Source: Paenibacillus dendritiformis
GTDB lineage: Bacteria > Bacillota > Bacilli > Paenibacillales > Paenibacillaceae
Length of the DNA stretch: 33,050 nucleotides
Direction of reading: 5' to 3'
NCBI RefSeq assembly: GCF_015845845.1
Contig: NZ_LDIG01000215.1
Coordinates: 1-33,050, forward strand
The number at the start of each line of letters is the position of its first letter. Positions within the stretch are counted from its first letter, which is position 1. Position numbers and translations under genes: made by a program. The notes below the pieces were generated by a model. The model was not told the origin of the DNA. It did no database searches and saw only the letters and a list, made by a program, of their open reading frames with translations. Below are positions 23,267 through 30,696 of the stretch, one piece after another.

Positions 23267-23398
23267 TTAATACATGCGTTGGCAGATTCCCATCTGCGCG
23301 ACATCTCTTGCTGCCAGCAGGTTGGCGGGCACCGGTTCATCTTCCCTGCTTAGCTTCAGCATAAGCCAGAGCAGCGAATCGTCCAGGTAGGCCATCAT
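23267..23398 (-). CDS. Small coupled ORF, 43 residues, unknown function
   Basis: The ORF starts at ATG 23398 (or 23395), seven bases after AGGAGGAG, and that ribosome binding site overlaps the stop of the azoreductase gene just upstream. It ends 15 bases before a 13-bp hairpin. The product, MMAYLDDSLLWLMLKLSRED, then EPVPANLLAARDVAQMGICQ and RMY, is amphipathic with one cysteine and no membrane segment. I do not recognise it. Its site, spacing and terminator argue for a real second gene of the azoreductase transcript, too short for most gene finders. Confidence 0.55.
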   Translation of the reverse strand: MMAYLDDSLLWLMLKLSREDEPVPANLLAARDVAQMGICQRMY

Positions 23399-23414
23399 CT
23401 CTCTACTCCTCCTC

Positions 23415-24041
23415 CTAGAAGGCTGCCGCCGTCTTCATCGCGGCCGCTATGCCTTGGTCAATCATGCGCTCCCGATGCTCCGGATATTGATCATGCCCTT
23501 CCACGATGACGGTGACGATGTCTTGTATGCCCACCAGCTCCAGGTTATGCCTCATCCAGCTCACGGCCATTTCCTGCTCCGCCGCCGGACCGCTGGAATA
23601 GACTCCCCCGCGGGCATTCAGCAGCGCGGCCTTTTTGTTGCCGAGCATGCCGACAGGACCTTCGGGCGTGTAACGATAGGCGATCCCCGGCTGGCTCACA
23701 TAGTCGATATACGTATGCAGAACGGAAGGAACCGTCAGATTCCACATCGGAAAAGCAAACACGATCTTGTCCGCTGCCACGAACGGATCCAGCAAACGCA
23801 TAACGCGGTCTGCCGCTTCCCTTTCCGCCGGGGACAGCGCTGATCCTTTACGCCGCTTGGCCATGCCGCCCAGCATTACATCGTTATAATAAGGCAGCTC
23901 CTCCCGGTACAAATCAAGCTCAATCACCCGATCAGACGGATTGGCTTTCCGGTAAGTATCCAAAAACGCATGATATAGCTTTACGCTTACCGATTCATCG
24001 AGGGAACGGCAGTTGGCTTTGACGAATAAGACTTGATTCAT
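23415..24041 (-). CDS. azoR: FMN-dependent NADH azoreductase
   Basis: This 208-residue flavodoxin-fold protein is of AzoR length. The start is ATG 24041 (MNQVLFVKANCRSLDESVSV), behind AAAGGAG; longer frames lack family residues. The FMN phosphate loop (KANCRSLDESVSVKL), FAFPMWNLTVPSVLHTYIDY for the isoalloxazine ring, and ALLNARGGVYSSG are visible. Such enzymes reduce azo dyes and quinones with NADH in the cytoplasm and protect against electrophile and thiol stress (B. subtilis AzoR1/AzoR2 are controlled by YodB and MhqR). A 43-residue ORF follows on the same transcript. The nearby DoxX gene belongs to the same stress theme in bacilli, though it is not in an operon with this one. Confidence 0.9.
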   Translation of the reverse strand: MNQVLFVKANCRSLDESVSVKLYHAFLDTYRKANPSDRVIELDLYREELPYYNDVMLGGMAKRRKGSALSPAEREAADRVMRLLDPFVAADKIVFAFPMWNLTVPSVLHTYIDYVSQPGIAYRYTPEGPVGMLGNKKAALLNARGGVYSSGPAAEQEMAVSWMRHNLELVGIQDIVTVIVEGHDQYPEHRERMIDQGIAAAMKTAAAF

Positions 24042-24148
24042 TTGACATTCTCCTTTTGCGCATCTCTGTATTTGGGCTTTCATCTTCATTCAGCATAGCA
24101 AGCCCCTGGTCGAAGCGCGTCGGGAGGAAGACGGGGACAAGCCTGCTC

Positions 24149-24176
24149 AAAAAGCCCGATCGATGATCGGGCTTTT
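24149..24176 (-). terminator. Terminator of the two-component operon
   Basis: AAAGCCCGATC (24151-24161) pairs perfectly with GATCGGGCTTT (24165-24175), loop GAT, followed on the minus strand by TTTTT. It lies about 22 bases after the response regulator stop. Confidence 0.9.
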
Positions 24177-24197
24177 CTACGACTTTGGATGTAGTTG

Positions 24198-24854
24198 TCA
24201 CTCTGCCAATCCCCGCTTGACCGCGTATACCGCCGCCTGCGTCCGGGCGTTCATTCCCAGCTTGCTCAGCAGATTGCTGACGTGCGTCTTCACGGTCTTC
24301 TCCTTAATGTTGAAAACGGCCGCAATCTCCTTATTAGATCGGCCCCGGGCAATCTGCCGCAGCACCTCCACCTCGCGGCTTGTCAGCAATTCCAGCGGCG
24401 GATCCCCGTCCTCCTCAAGCGCTTCGTCCTGCTGTGCCGAGAGATGCGACATCAACTGCTCCGTCACATTCGGATGAAGCTTGGCCTGTCCCCGATGAAC
24501 ATCGATGATGGCTTGAACCAGCTCATTCGGCATAATATCCTTCATGACGTAGCCGTTCGCGCCGGCCTGGACGGCGGGCACGACGTAATCCTTGTCCACG
24601 AAGGACGTGAGGACGAGCACCTTCGTGGCCGGATGATGCCGGCGGATATGCCGGGTCGCTTCGATGCCGTTCATCTGCGGCAGCATCAGATCCATCAGCA
24701 CCACGTCAGGGCGCAGCGCCTCTACCATCCGGATTGCGTCGGTTCCGGTCATGGCTTCGCCGACGATGTCAATGTCCGGCTGCATCGTCAAAAAAAATTG
24801 AAGACCGCGCAGCACCACCGCATGATCATCCACGAGCAGCACCTTGATCTTCAT
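24198..24854 (-). CDS. NarL/FixJ-type response regulator
   Basis: This 218-residue regulator starts at ATG 24854 behind GGAGGAGAGGAAGC and overlaps the kinase stop (ATGA). The receiver domain (1-120) has the acidic pair in VLLVDDHAVVLRGLQ, the phosphoacceptor Asp55 in VVLMDLMLPQMNG, the switch TS in VLVLTSFVD, and the lysine in GYVMKDIMP. A linker of about 30 residues leads to a LuxR-type helix-turn-helix (LTSREVEVLRQIARGRSNKE, then IAAVFNIKEKTVKTHVSNLL). It is DNA-binding after phosphorylation by the partner kinase. It is similar to LiaR/DegU-like regulators, but no lia genes are next to it, so its targets are unknown. Confidence 0.93.
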   Translation of the reverse strand: MKIKVLLVDDHAVVLRGLQFFLTMQPDIDIVGEAMTGTDAIRMVEALRPDVVLMDLMLPQMNGIEATRHIRRHHPATKVLVLTSFVDKDYVVPAVQAGANGYVMKDIMPNELVQAIIDVHRGQAKLHPNVTEQLMSHLSAQQDEALEEDGDPPLELLTSREVEVLRQIARGRSNKEIAAVFNIKEKTVKTHVSNLLSKLGMNARTQAAVYAVKRGLAE

Positions 24855-26494
24855 GCTTCCTCTCCTCCCTTCCGGCAGGGCAGTTGAACGCGAATGACGG
24901 TTCCCCTGCGCGGCACGCTCTCCAGCTCGAACGTGCCGCCGCAAGTCCCTGCCCGCTCCCGCATTCCCGTTATGCCCAGGCCGGCATTGTTCCGCAGCTT
25001 CGCCATGCCGATGCCGTCATCGGCTATTTCCATCCGTACGCACGCTTCTTCCTTGAACAGCCGAATCCGGACGGCATCGGTCTTGGCATGCTTGCGGACA
25101 TTGTTAATCGCCTCCTGTCCGATGCGGAACAGCGTCTCCTCAATATGGCGGGGCAGATCCAGCAAGCTGTCCGCCTCCGTCTCGACGGATATCCCTTGAG
25201 TCATGGCGTAGCGGACGAGGCCCGTCAGCAGGCCTTCTTCGAGGCCGGCCGGACGGAGCTGCCAGATGAGCGATTTCATTTCGCATACCGCATCCTTCGT
25301 CAGCTCCCGCATCTCGGACAGAGCGGCAAGCGCCTCCGCTGTCCGGGAGGAGGCCAGCAAGCTTTCCATGCCATGCGCGGTCAACTGAAGCGCGAAGAGC
25401 TTCTGCGAGACCGAATCATGCAGGTCCCGCGCCAGCCGGTTACGCTCCTGCCACATGGCCAGCTTCAACTGCTGCTCACGGAATTGCGCAGCCTCATGCC
25501 CCCGCGACACCAGCTCGGCTGCGCGATGCAGCATGTCCATCATGACCGGGTCAAAATGCTTCGCCTCCGCGCTGTCCGCATAGAGGACGCCGATCGCCCG
25601 GTCCCGCAGCAGAATCGGAACGGCAGCGGCCGCCGCGATTCGCTCCGTCCGGCCGGGGCGGTTCCGGCGCTTGCGGGGAACGGCATCGGCGGGATTCCAG
25701 CGCTGAGCGGCCTTCTCCGCATAGACGCTCCTTAGCCGCTGCCGCGTGAGCGCGCTCGTCCGCATGGCCTTGCGCGAGAGCCGGCCCTCCTCCCAATAAG
25801 CGATGCAGGCCAGCTCTCCGCTCTCCGCCATATGCACCGCCGCGCTCCGGCAGTTCAGCAGCTCGACTGCGCCGCGGGCAATCCGCGCGGGAATGTCCCG
25901 GCAATCGGCAACACCTGCCAGTTGGCCGGATAATTCCCCCATCCGCTGCAGGAGCTCGGCCTGCTTGAGGCGGGCTTGGTACAGCAGCGTCCGTTCGATA
26001 GCCGTGCCAATCTGATAGGCGACCGAATGAAGCAGCGTCAGCTCGTCCGGATCGTAATGCGTCTTGCCCGGCGCCGCGACGTTCAGAACGCCGTACAGCC
26101 GCTCGCCCGCATGCAGCGGAATCGTCGCATGATGCGTAATCCCGGACGTATCTCCCCACGCATACTTCACGGCATCCTCCAGCCGCTTGCAATGCATCGT
26201 GCTCTCGGCGCGGAAGTTGGCCCCTTTTCGATACCATTCAATGCACCAGCAGCTTCCCTGCTTCAGGCGCCGCTTCTCCTCGGCATCCAGGGCCGGCGGA
26301 AGCCGGTAATCGGCCGCCAGGGTATAGTCCGGCATATCTTCCATGAGGAAAATCCACCCGGTCTGGAGCCCGGTTATCTCCACCAGCGTGCGCAGCACAT
26401 TGTTCAGCAGCTCCGGCAGATCGGTCGAGCGGTTGATGGTCTCGGCAATGACTTGAAACGCATGCCGCTCATCCAGGTGAATCGGGTTGCTCAC
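24851..26494 (-). CDS. GAF-domain sensor histidine kinase (HisKA_3, NarX/NreB class)
   Basis: The 547-residue protein starts at GTG 26494 (MSNPIHLDER), eight bases after GGGAGG; a TTG nine codons upstream has no site. There are no membrane segments, so it is a soluble sensor. GAF domain 1 covers about residues 15-170 and has cysteines in GSCWCIEW and TMHCKRL (CxC-x17-C). GAF domain 2 covers about 180-330. HisKA_3 has the phospho-His359 in ERNRLARDLHDSVSQKL, then the N box EAINNVRKHAK (461-471), DDGIGM near 492 and GLGITGMRERA. The stimulus is unknown; GAF cysteines allow redox, metal or gas sensing. It is the first gene of a two-gene operon with the NarL-type regulator. A run of Arg/Lys in VPRKRRNRPGR splits GAF 2. 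Confidence 0.93.
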   Translation of the reverse strand: MSNPIHLDERHAFQVIAETINRSTDLPELLNNVLRTLVEITGLQTGWIFLMEDMPDYTLAADYRLPPALDAEEKRRLKQGSCWCIEWYRKGANFRAESTMHCKRLEDAVKYAWGDTSGITHHATIPLHAGERLYGVLNVAAPGKTHYDPDELTLLHSVAYQIGTAIERTLLYQARLKQAELLQRMGELSGQLAGVADCRDIPARIARGAVELLNCRSAAVHMAESGELACIAYWEEGRLSRKAMRTSALTRQRLRSVYAEKAAQRWNPADAVPRKRRNRPGRTERIAAAAAVPILLRDRAIGVLYADSAEAKHFDPVMMDMLHRAAELVSRGHEAAQFREQQLKLAMWQERNRLARDLHDSVSQKLFALQLTAHGMESLLASSRTAEALAALSEMRELTKDAVCEMKSLIWQLRPAGLEEGLLTGLVRYAMTQGISVETEADSLLDLPRHIEETLFRIGQEAINNVRKHAKTDAVRIRLFKEEACVRMEIADDGIGMAKLRNNAGLGITGMRERAGTCGGTFELESVPRRGTVIRVQLPCRKGGEEA

Positions 26495-26586
26495 GTTCAG
26501 TGCCTCCCTTGGTTGTGTCAACGTTATCCATATTCATCGTCCATAATCATAACATGAATCCGCCCAGCGGGAAGCGGCGGCACGCG

Positions 26587-27417
26587 TCACCCGCTATTGC
26601 CGCTGCGCATCTCGGCCTCGGCCAGCAAGGGAGCGTACATCATCAGCGCATGGTTCTCGGCCGCCAATTGCTCCGAGATTTTCTCCCCGTTTCCGTTGAA
26701 CTGCCGCCGAAAAATCTGATTATGCCGGACGTAACCGCCCCAATGCTCCTGGGTAATGCGGTGCCCCTTCTCCACAATCTCATACCGGTACGGATGAGGC
26801 GCCGCGCTTCGCCACCTTCCAATAAGCCTGTCCTTCTCCAGCGCAAGCTGAAGCTGATACGGCTCTTCCGTCGGATTGTAGATTTGCAAGTCCAGATAAT
26901 TGTAGACACAGGTCGCGCCGCTTCCGAACGGCTGTGTCCGGTTCGAATCGGGAAACACATCATAGCTGTGCCGATGCCTCTCCGTCACCTGAAGCGGCGT
27001 ATGCAGCGCGGTCCAGTAAATGAGGTTGGACAACTGGCACAGACCGCCGCCTATGCCGGTCTTGAACCCGCCATAGAACAGGATCATCCCGTCCACATAC
27101 CCTTTTCTGCGGGTCGGCTTCCCGATGAGCTTCCAGTAGGAGAAAGTCTCGCCGGGGTGAATCACGATGCCGTTCAGCTTTTTTAGCGCGAGCTGCAGAT
27201 TGATTTTCTTATTGTCCTGCAGCCATCGGTCCACCCGGGGCAAATTCCGGTACACGGGCGTCTCGTGCCGGAAGATTTCGTACGGCAGCAGGTCCGTCTG
27301 CTGCTGACCGGCATAACGTGTCCTGCCGAATATCCATTTCAGATGCCTTTTGCCCCGGAAATACATCATTCCCAACGTGATTCGTAGCTTTGATCTCGGT
27401 TTCGGCCGGGTTATCAT
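26587..27417 (-). CDS. vanW: VanW family protein
   Basis: This 276-residue protein has the VanW domain over about residues 65-230: KKLNGIVIHPGETFSYWKLI, GKPTRRKGYVDGM, GIGGGLCQLSNLIYWTALHT and ERHRHSYDVFPDSN. The family was named from vanB-type vancomycin resistance clusters, where VanW is accessory and not needed for resistance; its biochemical role is not known. It has no signal peptide. The start follows GGGAGGGG. None of the core resistance genes (vanH, ligase, vanX) is present here, so this is a chromosomal family member rather than a resistance determinant. It stands alone, 92 bases downstream of the kinase start. Confidence 0.9.
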   Translation of the reverse strand: MITRPKPRSKLRITLGMMYFRGKRHLKWIFGRTRYAGQQQTDLLPYEIFRHETPVYRNLPRVDRWLQDNKKINLQLALKKLNGIVIHPGETFSYWKLIGKPTRRKGYVDGMILFYGGFKTGIGGGLCQLSNLIYWTALHTPLQVTERHRHSYDVFPDSNRTQPFGSGATCVYNYLDLQIYNPTEEPYQLQLALEKDRLIGRWRSAAPHPYRYEIVEKGHRITQEHWGGYVRHNQIFRRQFNGNGEKISEQLAAENHALMMYAPLLAEAEMRSGNSG

Positions 27418-27504
27418 CGCTTCCCCTCCCGTTTCAGCTTGCTTCGCGTTATGTATAATTCAGAGTTGGCACCAACATTGTAACATACGAGTGACGCTCA
27501 TACA

Positions 27505-27720
27505 TTTTGTGGAAGGCAAAAACTTGCGAATGAGCACATAGGCAACCGAATTCAAGCAGAGGTCATGCCTGACAACCAGGCTTCCAAGAAAGTTCTCCTG
27601 AAAAACGGTTTTGTAAAAGAGGGATTGCTAAGACAAGCTTCCTTATGGTCCGGTAAAGGAGTCATCGATTTGGAGATCTACGGGGTCTTGAAGGAAGACT
27701 GCGTGCATCATTCATTTTGA
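27505..27720 (+). pseudogene. GNAT acetyltransferase (RimJ/RimL-like), C-terminal fragment
   Basis: The plus-strand frame ending at TGA 27718-27720 reads KLANEHIGNRIQAEVMPDNQ, then ASKKVLLKNGFVKEGLLRQA and LWSGKGVIDLEIYGVLKED. The N-x-A-S-x-x-V-L-x-K-x-GF-x-x-EG pattern is the acetyl-CoA-binding C-terminus of RimJ/RimL-type N-acetyltransferases. The first 100 or so residues are missing; the stretch 27418-27504 shows no trace of them. A perfect hairpin terminator follows at 27755-27781. Confidence 0.65.
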
Positions 27721-27754
27721 AAGGATACCCTTGAAATGATGTCTGAACGGCACA

Positions 27755-27781
27755 AAAACACAGGCCCGAGGCCTGTGTTTT
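27755..27781. terminator. Bidirectional terminator
   Basis: AAAACACAGGC pairs perfectly with GCCTGTGTTTT (loop CCGAG). TTTTTG follows on the minus strand and TTTTG on the plus strand. It closes the zinc-ribbon gene on the minus strand and the GNAT remnant on the plus strand. Confidence 0.85.
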
Positions 27782-27818
27782 GTCGTTCCGGGACGGTGAA
27801 CCAGAGCGGTGAAGCTAA

Positions 27819-28109
27819 TCAATCGAATAAATCGCCCAACCGGTCGAGCACCGTTTTTTTCTTGTGCGGCTTGTAGTGTGGCGGGCGGTGGCCCGAATCG
27901 TAATGGCCGTAATCGCTCTTATGCGGACGATGGTCGCGCTCGTCATACCATTCCTGATATTCCTTGCGCTCTCTTCGCACATCGGACATCAGCTTCTCCA
28001 GCTCTCCCCGATCCAGCCAGACGCCCTTGCAGCTCGGGCATACATCGATCGTTACGCCTTCCTTCCCCACCTCGCGCATCCGGACATCATTACAGATTGG
28101 ACAATTCAT
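27819..28109 (-). CDS. Zinc-ribbon (zf-TFIIB) protein
   Basis: This 96-residue protein starts at ATG 28109 behind GGAGGG. Residues 1-40 form a TFIIB-type zinc ribbon: CPICNDVRMREV and IDVCPSCKGVWLDRGELEKL, giving Cys3, Cys6, Cys24 and Cys27. The rest is charged and rich in His, Tyr and Asp (DERDHRPHKSDYGHYDSGHR, then PPHYKPHKKK), ending in a short helix (LDRLGDLFD). The His-rich tail could also bind metal. The function of bacterial members is unknown. The gene lies 120 bases after a yybP-ykoY manganese riboswitch and two terminators on the same strand, so its transcription may depend on Mn2+. Confidence 0.85.
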   Translation of the reverse strand: MNCPICNDVRMREVGKEGVTIDVCPSCKGVWLDRGELEKLMSDVRRERKEYQEWYDERDHRPHKSDYGHYDSGHRPPHYKPHKKKTVLDRLGDLFD

Positions 28110-28229
28110 GAGTCATCCCTCCAACAGATTTTTGATCGTATTCCCGTGTATCTTCTAAGTTGACATTCATCAAGCCGATAAGCCTCAACCGTGAGCTCCG
28201 CGTATCACCCCCCGACAGAATCTACAACG

Positions 28230-28264
28230 AAAAAAGGCCTCTACCGTTAGACGGTAAAGGCCTC
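28230..28264 (-). terminator. Second tandem terminator after the Mn2+ riboswitch
   Basis: On the minus strand AGGCCTTTACCG pairs with CGGTAGAGGCCT and is followed by TTTTTTC. Its arms share CCTTTACC and GGTAGAGG with the first terminator, including the same single mismatch position. It looks like a duplicate of the riboswitch expression platform. Confidence 0.85.
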
Positions 28265-28271
28265 GATGGAT

Positions 28272-28312
28272 ACAAAAAAGACCTCTACCCTGCTTATGCG
28301 GTAAAGGTCTTG
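28272..28312 (-). terminator. First terminator, riboswitch expression platform
   Basis: On the minus strand AAGACCTTTACC (28311-28300) pairs with GGTAGAGGTCTT (28289-28278), one mismatch, followed by TTTTTTG. The 5' arm contains the CCUUU that pairs with AAGG at the start of the aptamer, so aptamer helix P1 and terminator exclude each other. Confidence 0.88.
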
Positions 28313-28396
28313 CTTACAACGCTGGCGTTGCCAGTAAAGCCGGGGCGCGACGGGCCCGAAATGACGACTTTACTGTAGTAGCTACTCCCCTTCATT
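28300..28396 (-). ncRNA. yybP-ykoY manganese riboswitch aptamer
   Basis: Read on the minus strand from about 28396, the RNA has AAGGGGAGUAGC (consensus P1 and internal loop), AGUAAAGUCGUCAUUUCGGG (the conserved GUCGUCA loop), CCCCGGCUUUACUGGCAACG (the second CCGGCUUU side) and GCAAGACCUUU (the conserved 3' end). These are the conserved parts of the yybP-ykoY family, which binds Mn2+ and turns on genes for Mn2+ efflux (MntP, YybP/TerC types) by preventing termination. The 3' end merges into the first terminator. The next gene on this strand encodes a zinc-ribbon protein rather than an exporter. Confidence 0.9.
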
Positions 28397-28422
28397 GAAG
28401 AAAGCGCTATTCGATTACTCCG

Positions 28423-28452
28423 ATTATATATGTACCCGGGCAGGCATGTCAA
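28423..28452 (-). promoter_or_regulatory. Sigma-A promoter of the riboswitch transcript
   Basis: On the minus strand TTGACA (28452-28447) and TATAAT (28428-28423) are both perfect consensus, with an 18-base spacer. Transcription would begin near 28416, about 20 bases before the aptamer. A strong constitutive promoter is what an attenuating riboswitch needs. Confidence 0.8.
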
Positions 28453-28551
28453 CAACCTGCTCAGGATATGCCCATTTCCGCATCCGCACTTATAAGATTG
28501 ACCGAATACGCCGCATAATAACAAGAAGGACAAAATATGGAGGGACATGCG

Positions 28552-29772
28552 ATGAGCCGCCAGAAGCTGCAAGACAGACTGAAAATGAAAAAGGTCGAAC
28601 CGAAACATGGAGACCAATTCAATGACCTGCTCCGATATGTATTTCAAGTCACGAATCTTGATCTGCAGACGTTCGGCTGGGAGAACCGCGAGATCGCGCA
28701 GGCGAAGCTTCCCGTGCTGAAGGAGGCCGATGTGCTGGGCTGGTTCGACGGCGACAAGCTGATCTCCCAGTTGGCCGTTTATCCGTTTCAGGTCAATATT
28801 TTCGGGGAGATCTATGACATGGGCGGCTTGACCGGCGTAGGCACCTACCCGGAGTACACCAATCTCGGCTTAATGAACCAATTGATGCGCCAGGCGCTCG
28901 CGAATATGCGCGAGCGGCAGCAATCGATATCGTATCTGTATCCGTATTCGATACCGTTCTACCGCCGCAAGGGCTGGGAGCTCATTTCCGACAAAATCTC
29001 GTTCGAGGTCAAGGATACGCAGCTTCCCAAGCTCAAGACGGTGCCGGGCAGCGTGGAGCGCGTCTCGATCGAGCACCCGGATATTCGCGACGTGTACAGA
29101 CGCTTCGCCTTGGCCCATCACGGGGCGATGCTGCGCAGCGATCTCGCATGGGAAGAATATTTGCGCTGGGATCTGGACGATCTCACCGTGGCGGTCTACT
29201 ATGACGAGGATCAGAAGCCGCAGGGCTACCTGCTCTACTGGATTGCGGAAGAAGTGTTCCACATGAAGGAAATGGTGTTCATCGACAGCGAGGCCCGCGC
29301 GGGGCTCTGGAACTTCATCAGCGCCCATTTCTCGATGATTACGCGGGTCAAAGGCCATATTTACACGACGGAGCCGCTTGCCTTTCTGCTTGAGGACAGC
29401 GACATCAAGGAGACGATTTCCCCGTACTATATGGCGCGAATCGTCGATATTCAACGCTTCGTGAAGCAATATCCGTTCCTGCCCCAAGCGGCGGAATGCC
29501 AGTTGACCTTCACGCTTCACGATCCGATGCTGGAATGGAATCAGGGCAAGTTCACGCTGCGGGTCGATGAGCAGGGCCGGGGGGACTTGACGGAGGGCGG
29601 AGGCAGCCCAGCGGCAGCCTTCGATATTCAGACATTGACGACCATGCTGATGGGCTACAAGCGTCCGGCGTATTTGGCGCGCGCGGGCCGGTTCCAGGCG
29701 CAGCGGGCGACGATCGAGCAGTTGGAGAAGCTGATCGATCGCCAGACGCCCTATTTCTCGGATTATTTTTAA
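28552..29772 (+). CDS. Eis-like GNAT N-acetyltransferase
   Basis: This 406-residue protein starts at ATG 28552, seven bases after GGAGGG. The N-terminal GNAT part (about 10-150) has LISQLAVYPFQVNIFGEIYD, then MGGLTGVGTYPEYTNLGLMN and SYLYPYSIPFYRRKGWEL. These correspond to the acetyl-CoA site and the conserved PFYRRxGWE of the Eis family. A second GNAT fold follows, and the last 110 residues resemble the SCP2-like C-terminal domain, ending in a conserved carboxyl tail (PYFSDYF). Eis enzymes acetylate amines, including aminoglycosides in mycobacteria; the natural substrate here is unknown. It is divergent from the riboswitch transcript and has its own terminator at 29791-29820. Confidence 0.9.
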   Translation: MSRQKLQDRLKMKKVEPKHGDQFNDLLRYVFQVTNLDLQTFGWENREIAQAKLPVLKEADVLGWFDGDKLISQLAVYPFQVNIFGEIYDMGGLTGVGTYPEYTNLGLMNQLMRQALANMRERQQSISYLYPYSIPFYRRKGWELISDKISFEVKDTQLPKLKTVPGSVERVSIEHPDIRDVYRRFALAHHGAMLRSDLAWEEYLRWDLDDLTVAVYYDEDQKPQGYLLYWIAEEVFHMKEMVFIDSEARAGLWNFISAHFSMITRVKGHIYTTEPLAFLLEDSDIKETISPYYMARIVDIQRFVKQYPFLPQAAECQLTFTLHDPMLEWNQGKFTLRVDEQGRGDLTEGGGSPAAAFDIQTLTTMLMGYKRPAYLARAGRFQAQRATIEQLEKLIDRQTPYFSDYF

Positions 29773-29790
29773 GCGCCGCATCGCCGCATT

Positions 29791-29820
29791 GGCCCCATCC
29801 CTTCCCGGGACGGGGCCTTT
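29791..29820 (+). terminator. Terminator after the Eis-like gene
   Basis: GGCCCCATCCC (29791-29801) pairs with GGGACGGGGCC (29807-29817), one mismatch, followed by TTTTA. It lies about 20 bases after the stop. Confidence 0.8.
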
Positions 29821-29892
29821 TACGCAACCGAATAATGCTTGTTGGCGAATGGCGGCGGCCGGACAGAACGGCAAGCGGGACGGCTTCCATCT

Positions 29893-30696
29893 TCAGTCGC
29901 GGCTAGCGGCTCCATAATACTCTTCCAGCGTCATTCCCTCTGCCGTCAACCGTGCGGCCAGCTCGCGGCCGACATAACGGAGATGCCACGGTTCATACTG
30001 ATAACCGGTTATCTCCTCCTTCCCGCGCGGATAACGGATAATATAACCGAAGCGGTGCGCATGCGCCGCCAGCCACTTCGCTTCCTTCGTAGCCGCGAAG
30101 CAATCCTGCACCGCGCATCGGCCGTCGCTGCCGGACACATCGACGGCCAAGCCGGTCTCATGCTCGCTATGGCCCGGGGCGGCGCTGTATGCGCTTGCCC
30201 GCCGGGAGCCTTCCGTATCGACATATTGGCGGTATACGGCGGTCTGCGCGGCAGACGAGCGGTAAGCCGAGACGCTGGCCAGATAGATATGGTCCCGCTC
30301 GGCCGCGGCGAACAGCCGCTCCAGCGCCTGGGCCGCTTCGCGGCGCAGCCAATACCGCTTCGACTTCATTCCCGTAAGCGTCCTCACCTTCGGATAGATC
30401 AGATCGAGCGGCTCATATCCCGGAGGAAGTCCATGGCGCTTATTGACGAGAACCCTAGGGCTGTCCGCATCCGGAAGCGGACGGCTCGCCTGCTTGCCGG
30501 TTTGCTTGTCCCGATTGGCCGAGGACGGCGGGGCTTCCGCCGGACGGGCCTGTCCCGCCTCCATGCCGGCTTGTCCGGCCACGTGCAGCTCCCTTGCTTG
30601 CGTTGGGGCCGTTCGGGCCGAGGGAGCCTTGCAGCCGAAGCACAAGGTGCAGAACAGACTGCAGCAGAGGATGCATATGATAGCTTTACTAGACAA
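29893..30696 (-). CDS. vanY: D-alanyl-D-alanine carboxypeptidase, VanY/M15B family
   Basis: The peptidase domain of about 190 residues has SVSAYRSSAAQTAVY, then PGHSEHETGLAVDV (the SxHxxGxxxD zinc motif) and QYEPWHLRYVG (catalytic Glu and third zinc ligand), so it is a complete M15B enzyme. Such enzymes trim the terminal D-Ala of peptidoglycan stem peptides outside the membrane. The start is uncertain: TTG 30696 has AAGGAG at eight bases and gives 267 residues with a hydrophobic, cysteine-rich signal (KAIICILCCSLFCTLCFGC) that may be a poor lipobox at Cys22. Longer ATG starts (30717, 30801) lack sites. A low-complexity linker rich in Ala, Pro and Gln follows. No van resistance genes accompany it, although a VanW gene lies 3 kb away. 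Confidence 0.9.
   Translation of the reverse strand: MSSKAIICILCCSLFCTLCFGCKAPSARTAPTQARELHVAGQAGMEAGQARPAEAPPSSANRDKQTGKQASRPLPDADSPRVLVNKRHGLPPGYEPLDLIYPKVRTLTGMKSKRYWLRREAAQALERLFAAAERDHIYLASVSAYRSSAAQTAVYRQYVDTEGSRRASAYSAAPGHSEHETGLAVDVSGSDGRCAVQDCFAATKEAKWLAAHAHRFGYIIRYPRGKEEITGYQYEPWHLRYVGRELAARLTAEGMTLEEYYGAASRD

Noticed and set aside
24884-25735. A 283-residue plus-strand frame opposite the histidine kinase
   Set aside because: No ribosome binding site and composition rich in Arg, Gln and His typical of antisense of a GC-rich gene. The same applies to 25551-26237 and 26500-27186.
28110-28187. A 26-residue minus-strand frame overlapping the start of the zinc-ribbon gene
   Set aside because: No ribosome binding site of its own, and it ends inside the next gene in another frame.
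28870-29874. A 334-residue open frame antisense to the Eis-like gene
   Set aside because: High-GC antisense shadow. The plus-strand frame has family motifs and a ribosome binding site; the antisense frame has neither.
26587-30696. A vancomycin-resistance gene cluster
   Set aside because: Only VanW and a VanY-like peptidase are present; the ligase, dehydrogenase, dipeptidase and VanRS genes are absent, and the two are in separate units.
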